Assembly (NCBI GenBank): GCA_030407315.1
Contig: JALQPE010000685.1
Span: 1-29,051 of the forward strand
From: Asparagopsis taxiformis
Taxonomy: Eukaryota > Rhodophyta > Florideophyceae > Bonnemaisoniales > Bonnemaisoniaceae
Length of the DNA: 29,051 bases
Direction of reading: 5' to 3'
The position numbers and the translations under genes are program-made. Shown here one piece after another: positions 15,969 to 26,542 of the stretch (the stretch's first letter is position 1; every line of letters starts with the position of its first letter). The notes beneath the pieces are model-generated. The model was not told where the DNA came from and did not search any database. It saw only the letters and a list, made by a program, of their open reading frames with translations.

Positions 15969-18344
15969 ATGTTTTCCATCGCGGAAAGACTACAGCCGTA
16001 CAGTTGTCCCGGCGACAATCTGCGCGTCGCAACCGACATGTACGCCGCAGAGCAATTTTACGAGCGCTGCGTCGAGGAGCACAACCACATCGGAGCCATG
16101 TATTGTCTCGCAACCATTCTACGCGTCTCCGAAAACATGTGCGACGGCCGACGCGCCATGCAACTGCTCCAACGCTGCGTCGTTGAAGGCTACCATCCCG
16201 GCGCCATGTTCGATCTGGCACGCATGTATTCCGACGGTAAGTTCTGCGAGCAGGATTTCGTACGAGCCGTCGATCTGTATCAACGCGCCATACAACTAGA
16301 CTATGACGCGTGCACGATGTTCGAGCTGGCAATGATCTATGACGTCGGCGAGAAAGACGTTCCAATGGACGTCTTGCGCGCGATGAACTATTATCAAATG
16401 AGCATTGACGTCGGCCAGCATCTGGAGGCAATGTTCTGGCTCGCTCGATTACTCATATCCGATATCATGCAGCCGAAACGCGATGTGTCGCGCGCAAAGC
16501 GTCTGTTCACCATGTATGTTGAGCGATGTGAAGAGCCGATGCCGATTATCGAGATATGCAACGAGCTGATGTACGGATCGTCCAACCTCCCACGAGACGT
16601 CGCACTAGCCGCGTGCTTGCTACAGGCATGCGTGGAACGATGGGACGAGTGTGATGCAATGATACCACTCGCGGAAATCCTTCTGAGCGGCGCTTCCGGT
16701 GTCGCCAGAGACGCAACGCGTGCGATACGTCTATGTGAACGAACCGCCAGTGTTCGCTGGGAGTATTCACTATCAACGGCTGTGTTGGCGCGCAAAATCG
16801 CCTATGGAACATCGCAGATTCAGGCCAATGTGCAGCTAGCTGTGTATCTGTGTCAGATGAGTATTGCGAGGGGGAACGATGCGGCCGTTATGCTTACATT
16901 GTCTGAACTGCTGTTAAGGGGCGCTCCGGGCGTGGAAAAGGACGTGGATTGTGCGATGAATTTGGTGGATAGAGCTTCTGGGAGTGATCGTGTCAAGTTT
17001 CAGATGTCCAAGATTATACAGCTTGCAAACGATATGGCACAAAGAAAGGGCGGAATGGCGAGGAATCCGTCGTTTGCCGTTTTGTTGTTGGATAAATGCA
17101 TGAATATGAAGGATTTCAAATCTGAATCGACACTGGCTCTTGCGGATGTCGTGCTTCAAACGAAAGCAGTTTTGGATATTGAGCGGGGCATTCAACTATG
17201 TCGTCAGTTGGTTGGTTTGGAATCATATTGTGAAAAGCTCGAGGATCTTGCAGAGTCGATTGCATTTAGCGATGCGGGTAATGGTGCGCTCGTGATGCGT
17301 CTGTTGGAACTGTTCATGGACAGTAAACATGGCGCAGCCGCTATGGTTACACTTGCGGAATATCTCATTACTGGAGATCTGGGCATTGCAAAGGACAGTG
17401 AACGTGCTGTATGGCTCTGTGAACGTGCGTTGGAGAAGAGCAGGGACTGTAGCGACAAAGTGGTCGGTATCGCAAAACAAATGGATTGTGCAAAATCGTG
17501 CAAGCCAACGGACACTGCACTCACGATTCGTCTACTACAAATCTGCGTCGACAAATCCAACAACGCAGAGGCCATCGTCATGCTCGTCAAATTACTGTGT
17601 TCAAACAAAGCGAATCGTAACACGGACCACACACTACGGCTGTGCGGCAAACTAATCGATAGCGACGTGTCTTGCGACAGAGCGTTTCATCTCGAAGAGG
17701 AAATCGGCAAGGGTACGACGCGCGTCGCCAAAAACATGCCAATGTCCATAAGAATCTGCGAAATGTGCATGGAGAAATGGGACGATCCATGCGCGATCGA
17801 AACTGGCGTGGAAATCATGTGCGGTTCCACAGAAGCTAGCGACGTAAATCGCGCAATCCGTCTCTGCGAACGCTATGTAAACAACAATATATGCTGCGAG
17901 ATCATCATCCGCATCGCGCAAAAAATCTGCATCGAAACATCTCAATACGTACACGACCCATCCATATCGCAACGTCTACTAAACGTCTGCCTCAGCGCAC
18001 GACATGACCTCTCCGCCATATTCCTGCTCGCACAAATACTACTGCAAGGCATACGCGGGGTTCCATGGGACCCCGCGCGCGCCATGCAGCTATGCGCGAT
18101 GTGCATACGACACGACGTGTCGTACATTGCGCGGCTGCGACGCGTTGTGGCGCAACTCGGGCGTCAAAGCGGCGACAAGAAGAGTCTACATCTTGCGATC
18201 GCGCTGTGCGAGCTGGCGCTCGCGCACGCGGACGACACGCGCGTCATGGTGCTTCTGGCCGAGCTGCTGATCCGTCTGGATTACGAATTGCACGGAAGAA
18301 GTGATACTAGAGGCGAAACGACAAGCCGAAGGGCTTGGGAATAG
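15969..18344 (+). CDS. Sel1-like repeat protein
   Basis: A 791-residue frame from ATG 15969 in good context (CACCATGT). Nearly the whole length is made of about 36-38-residue alpha-helical repeats of the Sel1/TPR type: A-x-x-x-L-A-x-x-L/Y..G......D...A..L...C/A. Examples are GAMFDLARMYSDGKFCEQDF and AAMVTLAEYLITGDLGIAKD. I count roughly 18-20 units of varying quality. Sel1 repeats are scaffolds for protein-protein contacts; no enzymatic domain, signal peptide or membrane segment is visible. The repeats continue to about residue 770 (ELLIRLDYEL). The last about 15 residues (GRSDTRGETTSRRAWE) are out-of-frame readings of the fucosyltransferase-like fragment that begins there, so the true 3' end is probably lost or spliced away. 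Cys is unusually frequent (CERCV/LLQxCV). Confidence 0.85.
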   Translation: MFSIAERLQPYSCPGDNLRVATDMYAAEQFYERCVEEHNHIGAMYCLATILRVSENMCDGRRAMQLLQRCVVEGYHPGAMFDLARMYSDGKFCEQDFVRAVDLYQRAIQLDYDACTMFELAMIYDVGEKDVPMDVLRAMNYYQMSIDVGQHLEAMFWLARLLISDIMQPKRDVSRAKRLFTMYVERCEEPMPIIEICNELMYGSSNLPRDVALAACLLQACVERWDECDAMIPLAEILLSGASGVARDATRAIRLCERTASVRWEYSLSTAVLARKIAYGTSQIQANVQLAVYLCQMSIARGNDAAVMLTLSELLLRGAPGVEKDVDCAMNLVDRASGSDRVKFQMSKIIQLANDMAQRKGGMARNPSFAVLLLDKCMNMKDFKSESTLALADVVLQTKAVLDIERGIQLCRQLVGLESYCEKLEDLAESIAFSDAGNGALVMRLLELFMDSKHGAAAMVTLAEYLITGDLGIAKDSERAVWLCERALEKSRDCSDKVVGIAKQMDCAKSCKPTDTALTIRLLQICVDKSNNAEAIVMLVKLLCSNKANRNTDHTLRLCGKLIDSDVSCDRAFHLEEEIGKGTTRVAKNMPMSIRICEMCMEKWDDPCAIETGVEIMCGSTEASDVNRAIRLCERYVNNNICCEIIIRIAQKICIETSQYVHDPSISQRLLNVCLSARHDLSAIFLLAQILLQGIRGVPWDPARAMQLCAMCIRHDVSYIARLRRVVAQLGRQSGDKKSLHLAIALCELALAHADDTRVMVLLAELLIRLDYELHGRSDTRGETTSRRAWE

Positions 18345-18681
18345 TGCTGTGTTTTATATTGTATCTGATATGTATAATCACGGGTGGAAGGGCGGAGAAA
18401 CGGCGTCGATTCGTGCTTATCTGGCGACGAATGCGACGAAGAAAAGAATTTCAAAAGAGTTGAAGACAGTTCATTGGTTTAATCCAGAAGAGTTTGGAGT
18501 CAGTCAAGATGCAATGGGCTTGTCGAGATTGGTAGACGCAGCAATGTGCGTGCAGGCGGATCGATTTGTTCATGCACTGCCGTCGAATTTTGGGAGCTGG
18601 GTAGCGGAGCAGAGGGCGGGCAAGGGGAAAGCAGAAACAAAGGTAGTGAATTGCATGGATCAAAGCTTCATAGACCGATGA
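18271..18681 (+). pseudogene. Fucosyltransferase-like C-terminal fragment
   Basis: Open from TGA 18268 to the stop at 18679-18681, without an ATG at its left end. It reads TEEVILEAKRQAEGL, then FYIVSDMYNHGW, and later RLVDAAMCVQADRFVHALPS and NFGSWVAEQR. This order (strand plus S-D, then a D-A-x-x-C...D-x-F-V...S-N-F...R block) resembles the donor-binding half of GDP-fucose O-fucosyltransferase-type glycosyltransferases, a tentative call. The N-terminal half is absent because the Sel1 frame occupies the preceding 2.3 kb in a different phase. It is either a truncated gene joined to the Sel1 gene by rearrangement or a 3' exon of something not in the window. Confidence 0.45.
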
Positions 18682-19018
18682 AGTAGCGCGGTTGGGTGGA
18701 TGACAAGCAACATTTATGCAATGGCGGTAGGTTGAATTTTCCATCGACAGCATGGTTGCGAAATATATACTGAGCGGAGATCAGCGACATTACGGTTGCT
18801 GCACGGGCACTAGAGTTGGGATGTGGTCTCGTGATATGGACATCCTGACTCCTCACGTTTCCTCTTCGCAGCATGTCTAACATTGCTGCTGCGCAACTGC
18901 TATCTACACCACATTTTATTGTCCAATTTCGGGATAAAGCTGGTATACTTAGCGTACTGCGGTTACCACACAAGTCACACTGGACATGTGGGCTAATAGT
19001 CTAAGCCTAAGTAGAGTT
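18682..19018. other. No supported gene
   Basis: 3' flank of the fucosyltransferase-like fragment. Only short frames without motifs on either strand. Confidence 0.35.
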
Positions 19019-19075
19019 GCGAATACGGTACAGTATTCGCGCGCGCGAAGCGCGCGCCAACGCGTAAAGGGCACT
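19019..19075 (+). repeat. Double hairpin: GCGAATAC stem plus GC-hairpin motif, right copy
   Basis: GCGAATAC and GTATTCGC (19019-19026, 19033-19040) form a perfect 8-bp stem with loop GGTACA. It overlaps the start of the GC-hairpin motif (19035-19075), which ends CGCGTAAAGGGCACT, as in the left copy at 15622. Confidence 0.8.
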
Positions 19076-19487
19076 TGTTCTCCATTTGTATTTGTTCAAT
19101 AAATCAACGGAAATTCATGCGATGTAGTGCATATGGCGTGTACATTATCTACAAACATGATTGAGATGCCCATCAGCGCGGACCAGCCACTTGCCCGTGT
19201 GACTGGCCGCCCGATCGAGCGGTTCATCTATCTTAACGCTCATTGGGCTATTTCTCTCCCACGCACGATGTTGTTTCTCTGTAGGTTTGGTAACTTGCCA
19301 CGCGTGGGGTGCGCGACAACTGCGAATCGTTGAGCTGAATAACTGTAATGATGGCAGTACCGACTGACCGACCGACCAACAAACTCATGCATTTGTGCAT
19401 GTACGCTGCCTATATAAGGAAGGAACGGCACAGTGGGGCTCAAGGCGCCCATTGTGTGGCGGTTAACTGCTCAATCTGGAGCGTAGG
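19076..19487. other. No supported gene; short GACC repeat
   Basis: About 410 bp with no convincing reading frame. A GACC simple repeat lies near 19363-19377 and TATATAAG near 19411. The latter could be a TATA box for the spondin-like remnant just downstream. Confidence 0.35.
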
Positions 19488-20140
19488 TTGTCGGTGGGTG
19501 GGTCGGCAGCGGGTGTTTCTGCGATCGAGGACAGTCCGTTTCCAGGATGTCGCGGATCTGCCAAGTACAAGGTGACGTTCTTGAACCTGTTGAGCCGGGA
19601 GAATTTTGGTGAGTTGATTCCGGTGGAGGGGCTGGTGTACTCACCGCTGGCTGCATTGTCGAACTCGAACCAGCAGCCGTTTTTCACAGTGCGCTGATTT
19701 GCAAAACGGGCCTGTGGAGCAAGTGGCGGAGATTGGAGTGAACCGTCGGATTATTCGGCCGGGCGATGAGAGGGGCAAGGCATGCCAGTGGTGGATGCGG
19801 GAGAGGTGACAATGCCGGGTACTACCCGACTTAGTAAGTCGACGAGCGTGATTCTGAGAGCGGACTATGCGCACTCATTTGTGATGGTGCCGGGGATGAT
19901 TGCGCCGTCTCCGGATTGGATTGTGCAGACCAACAACAGAAATTTGTTTGATGTGTCTCGGGGGCGGTTTGTGAGGCGAATGACGGGCGACCTGATTGCG
20001 TACGACACTGGTGTGGATGATGGAAGTGGGTTAACGCCGCCGTGCTTGCGGTAGAGAAGAACATTGCTCTGCTGGTGGAGGACGAGACTGACCGATTTGA
20101 GGGACGAAATGTTGGCTGGTACACGATTGAAAAGATTTGA
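19488..20140 (+). pseudogene. Spondin-domain protein remnant
   Basis: Pieces in changing frames line up with one spondin N-domain in order. 19536-19694 reads YKVTFLNLLSRENFGELIP then GLVYSPLAALSNSN, the domain's first strand and SPL motif. 19696-19809 reads DLQNGPVEQVAEIGV, the usual G...VAE.G. 19782-20036 reads VPGMIAPSPDWIVQTNNRNL then LIAYDTGVDDGSG, the hallmark M-x-x-PSPDW and D-x-G-x-D-x-G. 20039-20140 completes it up to IEKI and a stop. Three frame changes within 600 bp, too close for introns, mean it is broken as sequenced. No ATG or signal peptide is seen at its left end. Spondin domains occur in secreted matrix proteins. Sequencing indels could explain the frame changes equally well. 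Confidence 0.65.
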
Positions 20141-21236
20141 GGGCATGGCTGCATTGCGATGGCGAAATGTGTTCCGCAGAGCTTGAGAGCTTATTGAAGT
20201 GCATGGGAGTAGATTTTGGTGTGTGTCTGTGTGTGTGCGTGTGAGCATGTTTTCTGACCTGCATGCGCGCGTTTAGAGCTAAATAGATGGAGGAGAAAAC
20301 TAGGTGTTTGTTTGATCGGATGGTTAATTGTTGTGCTCGTTTTGGCAGGTTTGAACTAAACTAAACTGAAGTGCATAGCGGAGTGACTGGATCTCTGGCT
20401 GACAATGGTCATTGCCGACTGACAAGAATAACGATGATGTTTATAGTACGGTTTTGGCATGCATATTTCGCCGGGGTGCAGATAGACGGATGTGAGTCGA
20501 TATGATGTGTTGCAGTGAGGTAGAATAATTCGAGATCGGGATCGACTGCAGAATATAATTGAGGAAGTAATTGGTTGTAGAGGATGATGTGAAATGGGGA
20601 TGCATTGTGAATGAAAGGTCAGTCCATGTACATGTATTGTATGCAAAAACATAGAGGTCCAGGAAAGGGCGTCCTCGCATCTACCGCTTCACTCTGTCCA
20701 TATTCAGTCTCATGAACCAACAGTGTTGCACAAATACCAGCCGCAAGTGAAACTAAAATGGGACTGGGGCGTCGTACTGTTTGACACTATAGCCGGAACA
20801 GCCTTTTCCGTGTTCCTTTAAACTACCATCGCTACCCAGGTGTATTTATACCCCGGACATCTTCCATCACTGCCGCGATGTGCTTGTGATGACAAGCAGT
20901 GCGCTGTACAGATTCTGGGGCCGTTTCAGCTGTTATAAAAGCATTCAGCATGTATACGTACTAAACTGTACCGAACTCAAGTGTATATTCGATAGGCCGT
21001 TATTCTCTCGTTAATTAACGTCATTGAATAATGTTATTAAATTAATTGGATATCCACGTATCCGTAATCCGGCACTGAAAACAACTTACTCCAATCATTC
21101 AATGCCACTTGCCAAATCTGCTGGGCCAGGCTTCGCCGGTCTACAACACACTGCGCACACGATCAAATGCATTTGACTCATGAGTCTGCGAGGGGGAAGG
21201 AATTTTCAATCGTCGCCAATAAAGGACATGGACTGT
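20141..21236. other. No supported gene
   Basis: About 1.1 kb with only short frames, a GTGTGTCTGTGTGTGTGCGTG simple repeat near 20220-20240, and AT-rich stretches near 21000-21050. Confidence 0.35.
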
Positions 21237-21860
21237 TCACGGGGCTGGAACGAAACTTTCCAGAAGCGCGGAATACTGCGGTTTTGTCCCGAAACCATGA
21301 CGAGTACCTCCGCCGATACAGCGTGGTGTAGGTGAAAGGTGTACTGCAGTCAGCAGATCGTCCGTCGTTACTACTGTATTGTAGACAGCGAGCGGTACTG
21401 CGCCACCGACGTGCTCATTTTCGTCGTGAATTACGTACCTGCACAATACTTGTATGACGTCACGGGCGTCAGCTTCAGTGGCGTTGAAATGAAACCACAC
21501 TCTCCGTGTCGGCCAAGCGAGTGGATGGACCTGGTGGCTCAGTGGCGTATCGGTCCGCTCGTGGCATGGAGAGCAGGTCCACGGAGCTGCAAGGGGGCAC
21601 AGAACCACGCCCAGAGTGCGGCGACACATCAGCGGCGCAGGCAGTTCCCCCGAGACAGTGATCTCCCAAGGGCCCAGAAGATCCTCAGCTACGGGTGACG
21701 GCCTGTTGCCATCGAATGGACCGTCTCTAGCCCAACGTCTTGGACAGCAGAGGCCCCCCGGCAGTCCATAGGACTCGCCTCCGAAAGTCACAAGAGGAAC
21801 CGAGATCGAAGCCCAGGCTGGCCCGTCCACTGGATAGTTTTGGCTGCTAAGAGGGGTTGG
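21237..21860 (-). CDS. Hypothetical open frame, strand uncertain
   Basis: Open without stops from just after a TGA near 21878 down to 21237. The codon at 21830 is GTG and no early ATG exists, so it would be an exon rather than a whole gene. The translation is Pro/Gly/Cys-rich at first, then more globular (WFHFNATEADARDVIQVLC). The opposite strand is also open over 21339-21698. No family recognised. Confidence 0.22.
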   Translation of the reverse strand, partial: PTPLSSQNYPVDGPAWASISVPLVTFGGESYGLPGGLCCPRRWARDGPFDGNRPSPVAEDLLGPWEITVSGELPAPLMCRRTLGVVLCPLAAPWTCSPCHERTDTPLSHQVHPLAWPTRRVWFHFNATEADARDVIQVLCRYVIHDENEHVGGAVPLAVYNTVVTTDDLLTAVHLSPTPRCIGGGTRHGFGTKPQYSALLESFVPAP

Positions 21861-22875
21861 GATGTACTTCGTTTGATCATTTCAATCGCTGTGTCAACCT
21901 ATGACAGATGGATCGTGTGTTCTGTCTACACCACAGCCTTTTTCGTTATCCATTCGGTATGCGATGTATGTACAGGCAAATAGTTGAAATCGGCATCACA
22001 GTGTTCAGAGCTTCCTTTATGTGGCGTTCTTCGAGAATGCATCAGATGTTCTTCGTTTTATGCGACGATCCAATGTTCGCCATAGCTAGCAGACTGATCA
22101 TGCTCGATGATCGCGGCGTGCTCAAATAGATATGTATGTGCGGGTGCTGCACATTTGGAAATAGTAAACTGTGTATTGTTCGGATGAGATTTTACATGAG
22201 TAGTCCCACCCAACGCCAGTAAGCAAACATCTACCCACAACTCATTGGAACTGAACCGCACAATCGGACACGGCAGTGCACAATAAGGATTGTTCTCGAG
22301 CAAAACTATTGCGTGCCGCCCTTCCGCTCCTATGCAGTTCTCTCCCTATCCACTCAACTGTTATGGGTGCTTTCCACGAAATCTCTTTTCCAACATGATT
22401 ACTAATCGCTCGCTCAGCGCTTCCCATCAGTCCGCTTGCGCTAAATCGACCTGCACCCAGCCCAAATCACACAGAGGACCCTCCACATCCCACCCAACAA
22501 TTCTCTCCCACCTTTCCTTAGCCTCTCCGCCTTTCCTCTTATACGTTCCAAAATAATTTCTTACACACACATGCATGCCCTCACTTCGCTCCCTGTATTT
22601 AACCATCCCGAAAATCCATCCCAAAACTACCTGCAATCCATCTGTGATTCCCTACACACATTCAGTCATCAAAACTTTTCCAGTCATTAACAATGGCCAC
22701 TAAGCCGCTCTCCTTTGGCCCTTTACCGTCCCGGCATTAATCAAACAACTTTGCCGGTTTCCCAGCTTCATGCCAACGACCCAACCGAAGTCGTTGTCCA
22801 AACTGCCCCGCTCCAGAAATCATCCTCTCCATAAGACCGAGCGCAGCACAGTGCACAGAAAACAACTTCGGCACT
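21861..22875. other. No supported gene
   Basis: About 1 kb of short frames on both strands with no motif. A pyrimidine-rich stretch lies near 22480-22550. Confidence 0.35.
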
Positions 22876-23260
22876 ATGGAGCAGCCAAAACAGCCCAAGG
22901 AGAAAGAGGTGAAAAATGAAAAGAGAGCGCAGAAAGCCGTTGCCGACCAGCTCAAAAAACATGGAAGCTGAAGCTGGGCGCACCTTTTTCAAACGGCTCT
23001 GGACTGGCCTTCACAACGGCGCTGTTGTAACGTTCGTGCTGAGAAGTTTGAACCCCAATGGCCCCGAATCCATGCGAATGTTCGTCATCACATTCTCTCT
23101 CATCCTGTATGGACTGTTCGAATACAATGGCAGGAAGCGGGCGCTGCGCACTGGGCACATAGAACACGTGCTGGAGTTCATGAGGGAGTTCAGCCCCACA
23201 ATAGCGGTGGATGCACTCGGTGTTGAAATGGGCCTGGCGCTTATACACGGCTTGTTTTAG
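22876..23260 (+). CDS. Small hypothetical membrane protein
   Basis: The better frame runs from ATG 22916 to the stop at 23258-23260 (114 residues). It has a basic N-terminus, one likely membrane helix (MRMFVITFSLILYGLFEY, about residues 54-71), a weaker hydrophobic patch before it (GAVVTFVL) and another at the C-terminus. A second ATG at 22876, in another phase, gives a 32-residue Lys-rich peptide (MEQPKQPKEKEVKN...) overlapping the start. That could be the real N-terminus if one frame change is allowed. No family recognised. Confidence 0.35.
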
Positions 23261-24106
23261 GGCAGGTACGAGCATGGGCGAAAAGCGGTTGCGCCCGAGG
23301 CATTGGGCGGCGGGTAGGCAGAACAACAGCGATGAGCTGCATGGTTCTTGGCTTGATCGTAGACAGAAGATGTGCGGTTGTATGTAAATATAATTGTAGA
23401 TGGGATCACGTAGAGAAAATTTAGTATTTATTCGATGGAATAGGGCGCCCCTGTTACAACACTGTAACATGCCACGGCATTGATGACGTGGATATCATTT
23501 AGCTCAACGCGACATGTTTTCTTTCCTCTCGTTGTCACCCACTTCTACATAGATGACCTCGCTACATGCTCCGCTTTGAAGCGTATCACACATTAAGATA
23601 TGGTACAGTTTCTTGTCCATTCAGCTCATCGCCTGCTGCGAAACTTGCGAGTCACCGGTGGTAAATCCACTTTATCCACAATCATGGACAATGGAGAGTT
23701 GTAATAGGCTCTGGTGAAAAGGATTGACACAAACTATCGTAGGAATTTGTTGTCCATCTGTAGAAAAAGATGCCCTAAGCTGTTTGGTGAAACCATCACA
23801 CAATGGTTAAACCATGGAAAACACGTCGTCAAGAGCCCGCGCTCCACCTTCCTGCCATACTTCAGCCTATTTCGTATCGTCTACTGCGCTCACGACAATT
23901 GTACATGTCCGGCATCATCCGCAACAATGCGCTACAGTTAACCTCATCATTCCTCTACTGCGCATCGGACGCCGACGTGGCTCACGTTGGGGATCGCCAG
24001 AACCTGCGAAAGATGTATCCCTACTGGAGCCTGTGTCCCATCAAGTGAAGTATTCGCACATTCCTTCTCCGCATCGCACACGCCTTTACCCGCCGCTGAA
24101 CACTAT
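23261..24106. other. No supported gene
   Basis: Short overlapping frames at 23714-24134 in several phases; none has motifs or a consistent start. Confidence 0.35.
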
Positions 24107-24298
24107 TCAGCGTAGAGCAGTACTCTCTATGTGAAATACTGCCAGCGTCGCCAATGAAACGGGGCGGAAGTCACAGTTGCTGAGGCCGAAGCGTACGAAA
24201 GGGGCTGTTTCGAGGCCAAAACTGGAAATCGAAGCGAACGTTGCTGAGAGCAAGCAGGAAATCATAGCGGGCAGGGAAAGTGTGCTGGAGCGAGCCAT
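24107..24298 (-). pseudogene. Unrecognised short fragment (GLSNCDFR type)
   Basis: A 63-residue frame from ATG 24298. Its first about 28 residues look like a signal peptide or membrane anchor (SLPAMISCLLSATFASISSF). It then shares GLSN-x-DFR and its DNA with the fragment at 15.4 kb. It may be the first exon of a secreted-protein gene or a truncated duplicate. Confidence 0.27.
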
Positions 24299-25700
24299 TA
24301 CAGAGAGAGGGTGAAATGTAACGGGTTGGATTGCAATTGGAGGGAGGCAGGTAGTGCAGTCAAGTTTGATGACACATTGATGATGGAATTGTACAAAGAC
24401 GAATGATGATGCGTTTAAATTGTTGATGGGCAGAGAAACTGAGGGTGCATGGGAGGCGGAACGGCAGGATGAACGCGGAGTAGGGGTGCAGTGGAGCTGT
24501 GGGTAGGGATGTGTCCGTGAATTTATTGGCGCACCATGACTGGATGGGATGGAGTGGTATGGTGCGGGTAGAGTGGATCCACGCTCGAGCGCGCAAGGAT
24601 GACAGGCAAGGGAGAATCTAAGCTGTGAACTGCCTACTATGGCTTGGAGGGAAAAACTCATTGTTCCACTGTAGGAATGAGCGGAAGTCGGTACGTAGGC
24701 CAAGCACCCGTACGTACTGTAGATGTTTCCAAAAGCAAACGAATACACCAGAAGGGTAAACGTGGTCAAATCAGAGGTTAACGAGCGGTGGAAAATCGTC
24801 TACGGAAGTAGATCACTGCACGCTGTCACGGCGCTGGTGAGTATCGCAAGCACCGTGGCTTGACGGCAGCGCCGTAACTGAGTTGGGAATAACAAAGAAT
24901 TCCAAAATATTTTAATTTAATAAATCACAGTAGAATCATGAGTTCATACATATATGGCCGACGACGCACCACCGAGTGAAAGCTCGACAGAACTTATCTT
25001 CCTCTCAATAATCGTGTGAGTGGGAACGTGCTATATCTAAAATTTGGACTCTCATTCGGGCTGATACAGCTGCCAGGCCTAAGCTTGTGGTGGTCCTCTC
25101 CATCCGCACCACGCTAATTGGTTACAAATCATCATTACCGTATGGAATACCGCATACCATGTTTTTATAAAAAGACGGGCCGCACCGTAGGTTACTGCAA
25201 ACCCGCTTACGTGTCTGTTTGTGCGTGTATTCATAAACTAAAACATGAACAGTCTTGCAATAGATAAAGAAGTGGATATTGAACGAACACAATCACTGGC
25301 AGGCTGGCACGATGCGAACCGCGCCATGCGACGCGACGCGATCCGTGGATGCACGTATGGTCCTTTGAGTAGCCAATTGGTCATCAATGAGATGCCGGGT
25401 ATGGTGAACCATTACATTCTGTGGTCCATAGCTACATCCATATCCAAACACACTCCTAATGTTCCGTAGAAGATTAGAAATATTATGAGCAGTGCATTTT
25501 CCATGCACGTAGTAGTCTACAACATCACCTCCAGATTACACTGGTGCGCAAGAGTGTAGTAATGTATGCCTCATAATGAAACATAGAAATAAGCTCCACG
25601 TAGCAAGCACCATATTGATATGAAACATCTGAATCCATGAAATTAGCTCTACAACATATACTTACATAGAGCTAGATTGAATGTGCACATTTCCATGAAT
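24299..25700. other. No supported gene
   Basis: About 1.4 kb without convincing coding sequence. It is AT-rich in places (24905-24930) and precedes the retrotransposon LTR, whose left border I cannot fix. Confidence 0.35.
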
Positions 25701-26241
25701 GCAAGATCCTGAACTCGTAATCATAACGGTGCATTAATACGTACTGCACTGCACGATCATTTTCGTTACGTGGCATCGTGATAGAACAGTAAGCAGTTCA
25801 ATTTTAGTGCGGGATAGTCTGACTGTAGAAATTGGATGATAGATATACAATCCATCCTTCATTAGTACTCCAATATGATGTCTGAAACGAATGTGTATAC
25901 GGGATAGCTGAGTGGTAGTTGTTTTCGTTGAATGATCGATGATGCTCCGATCCCCCAAGACCGGAGTTGACCATGCCTTTTTATACCCACCATAGAATTG
26001 TAGTTCGATGTCGAACTAATTCTAGAAAATACTAATCTAAATAAAATTATGTCATCAAAATAAATCTAACATGATGCCATCATGACATCACTCGATGACA
26101 TAGCCACTAGATACTTCTAGGCGTAACAGCAAGTTACTTTCTAGCAGCCTATAGTATATGAGTAAACTTAGTGTAACTTGTAGTGTCTAGAATACACTAG
26201 TTTATGCTGGCCATTGCTGGCATCAGCTTCAGTTCGTTACA
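25700..26241 (-). repeat. 3' LTR of the chromovirus (left border estimated)
   Basis: Read on the minus strand, the LTR starts TGTAACGAACTGAAGC at 26241, immediately after the polypurine tract. A TATA box (TATAAAAA) lies about 260 bp in, near 25979-25986. The other end should read ...CA but several candidates exist, and the second LTR is outside the window. Confidence 0.6.
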
Positions 26242-26258
26242 CTATTCCCCCCTCACAC
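26242..26258 (-). promoter_or_regulatory. Polypurine tract
   Basis: On the minus strand GTGTGAGGGGGGAATAG directly precedes the LTR start TGTAAC. This is the plus-strand DNA primer site used in reverse transcription. Confidence 0.75.
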
Positions 26259-26281
26259 AGTTGATGTCCTCATCAACATAG

Positions 26282-26542
26282 TTATTCATCATGATATTCC
26301 GGTAGAATATTCTTCTTTCGGATGTATTCTAACCATATTCCAGTCTTCGTGCCATCTCTGTCTATGAAATCCCTCGTAGGTTGCCATGAAGCATCATGCG
26401 TAGGACTACCTTTCATCAAGGTTAGGAACTGATATCCTCGTCCTCTTTTTCTATGATTCAAGATCGCTTCAACCTCGATTTCATCACCTTCAATAGCAGG
26501 GACAGGGGCCGGTACAGGAGGTATATGGAGCAGCAATATCAC
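26282..26542 (-). CDS. Chromodomain at the C-terminus of the polyprotein
   Basis: After a frame change from the integrase at about 26520-26540, the reading IEVEAILNHRKRGRGYQFL, then ASWQPTRDFID and WLEYIRKKN follows the chromodomain pattern: a V-x-x-I-L-x-x-R start, the Y-x-x-L strand, the conserved S-W and a final helix. Chromodomains of this class direct integration to particular chromatin. It ends at TAA 26282-26284, about 24 bp before the polypurine tract, as expected for the polyprotein end. Confidence 0.75.
   Translation of the reverse strand: MILLLHIPPVPAPVPAIEGDEIEVEAILNHRKRGRGYQFLTLMKGSPTHDASWQPTRDFIDRDGTKTGIWLEYIRKKNILPEYHDE

Noticed and set aside
15943..16431. Antisense frame opposite the Sel1 gene
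   Set aside because: Arg-rich shadow of the sense codons; the sense frame has clear repeat periodicity.
23714..24134. A gene in overlapping plus-strand frames
   Set aside because: The three phases are all short, have no motif, and none has a consistent start.
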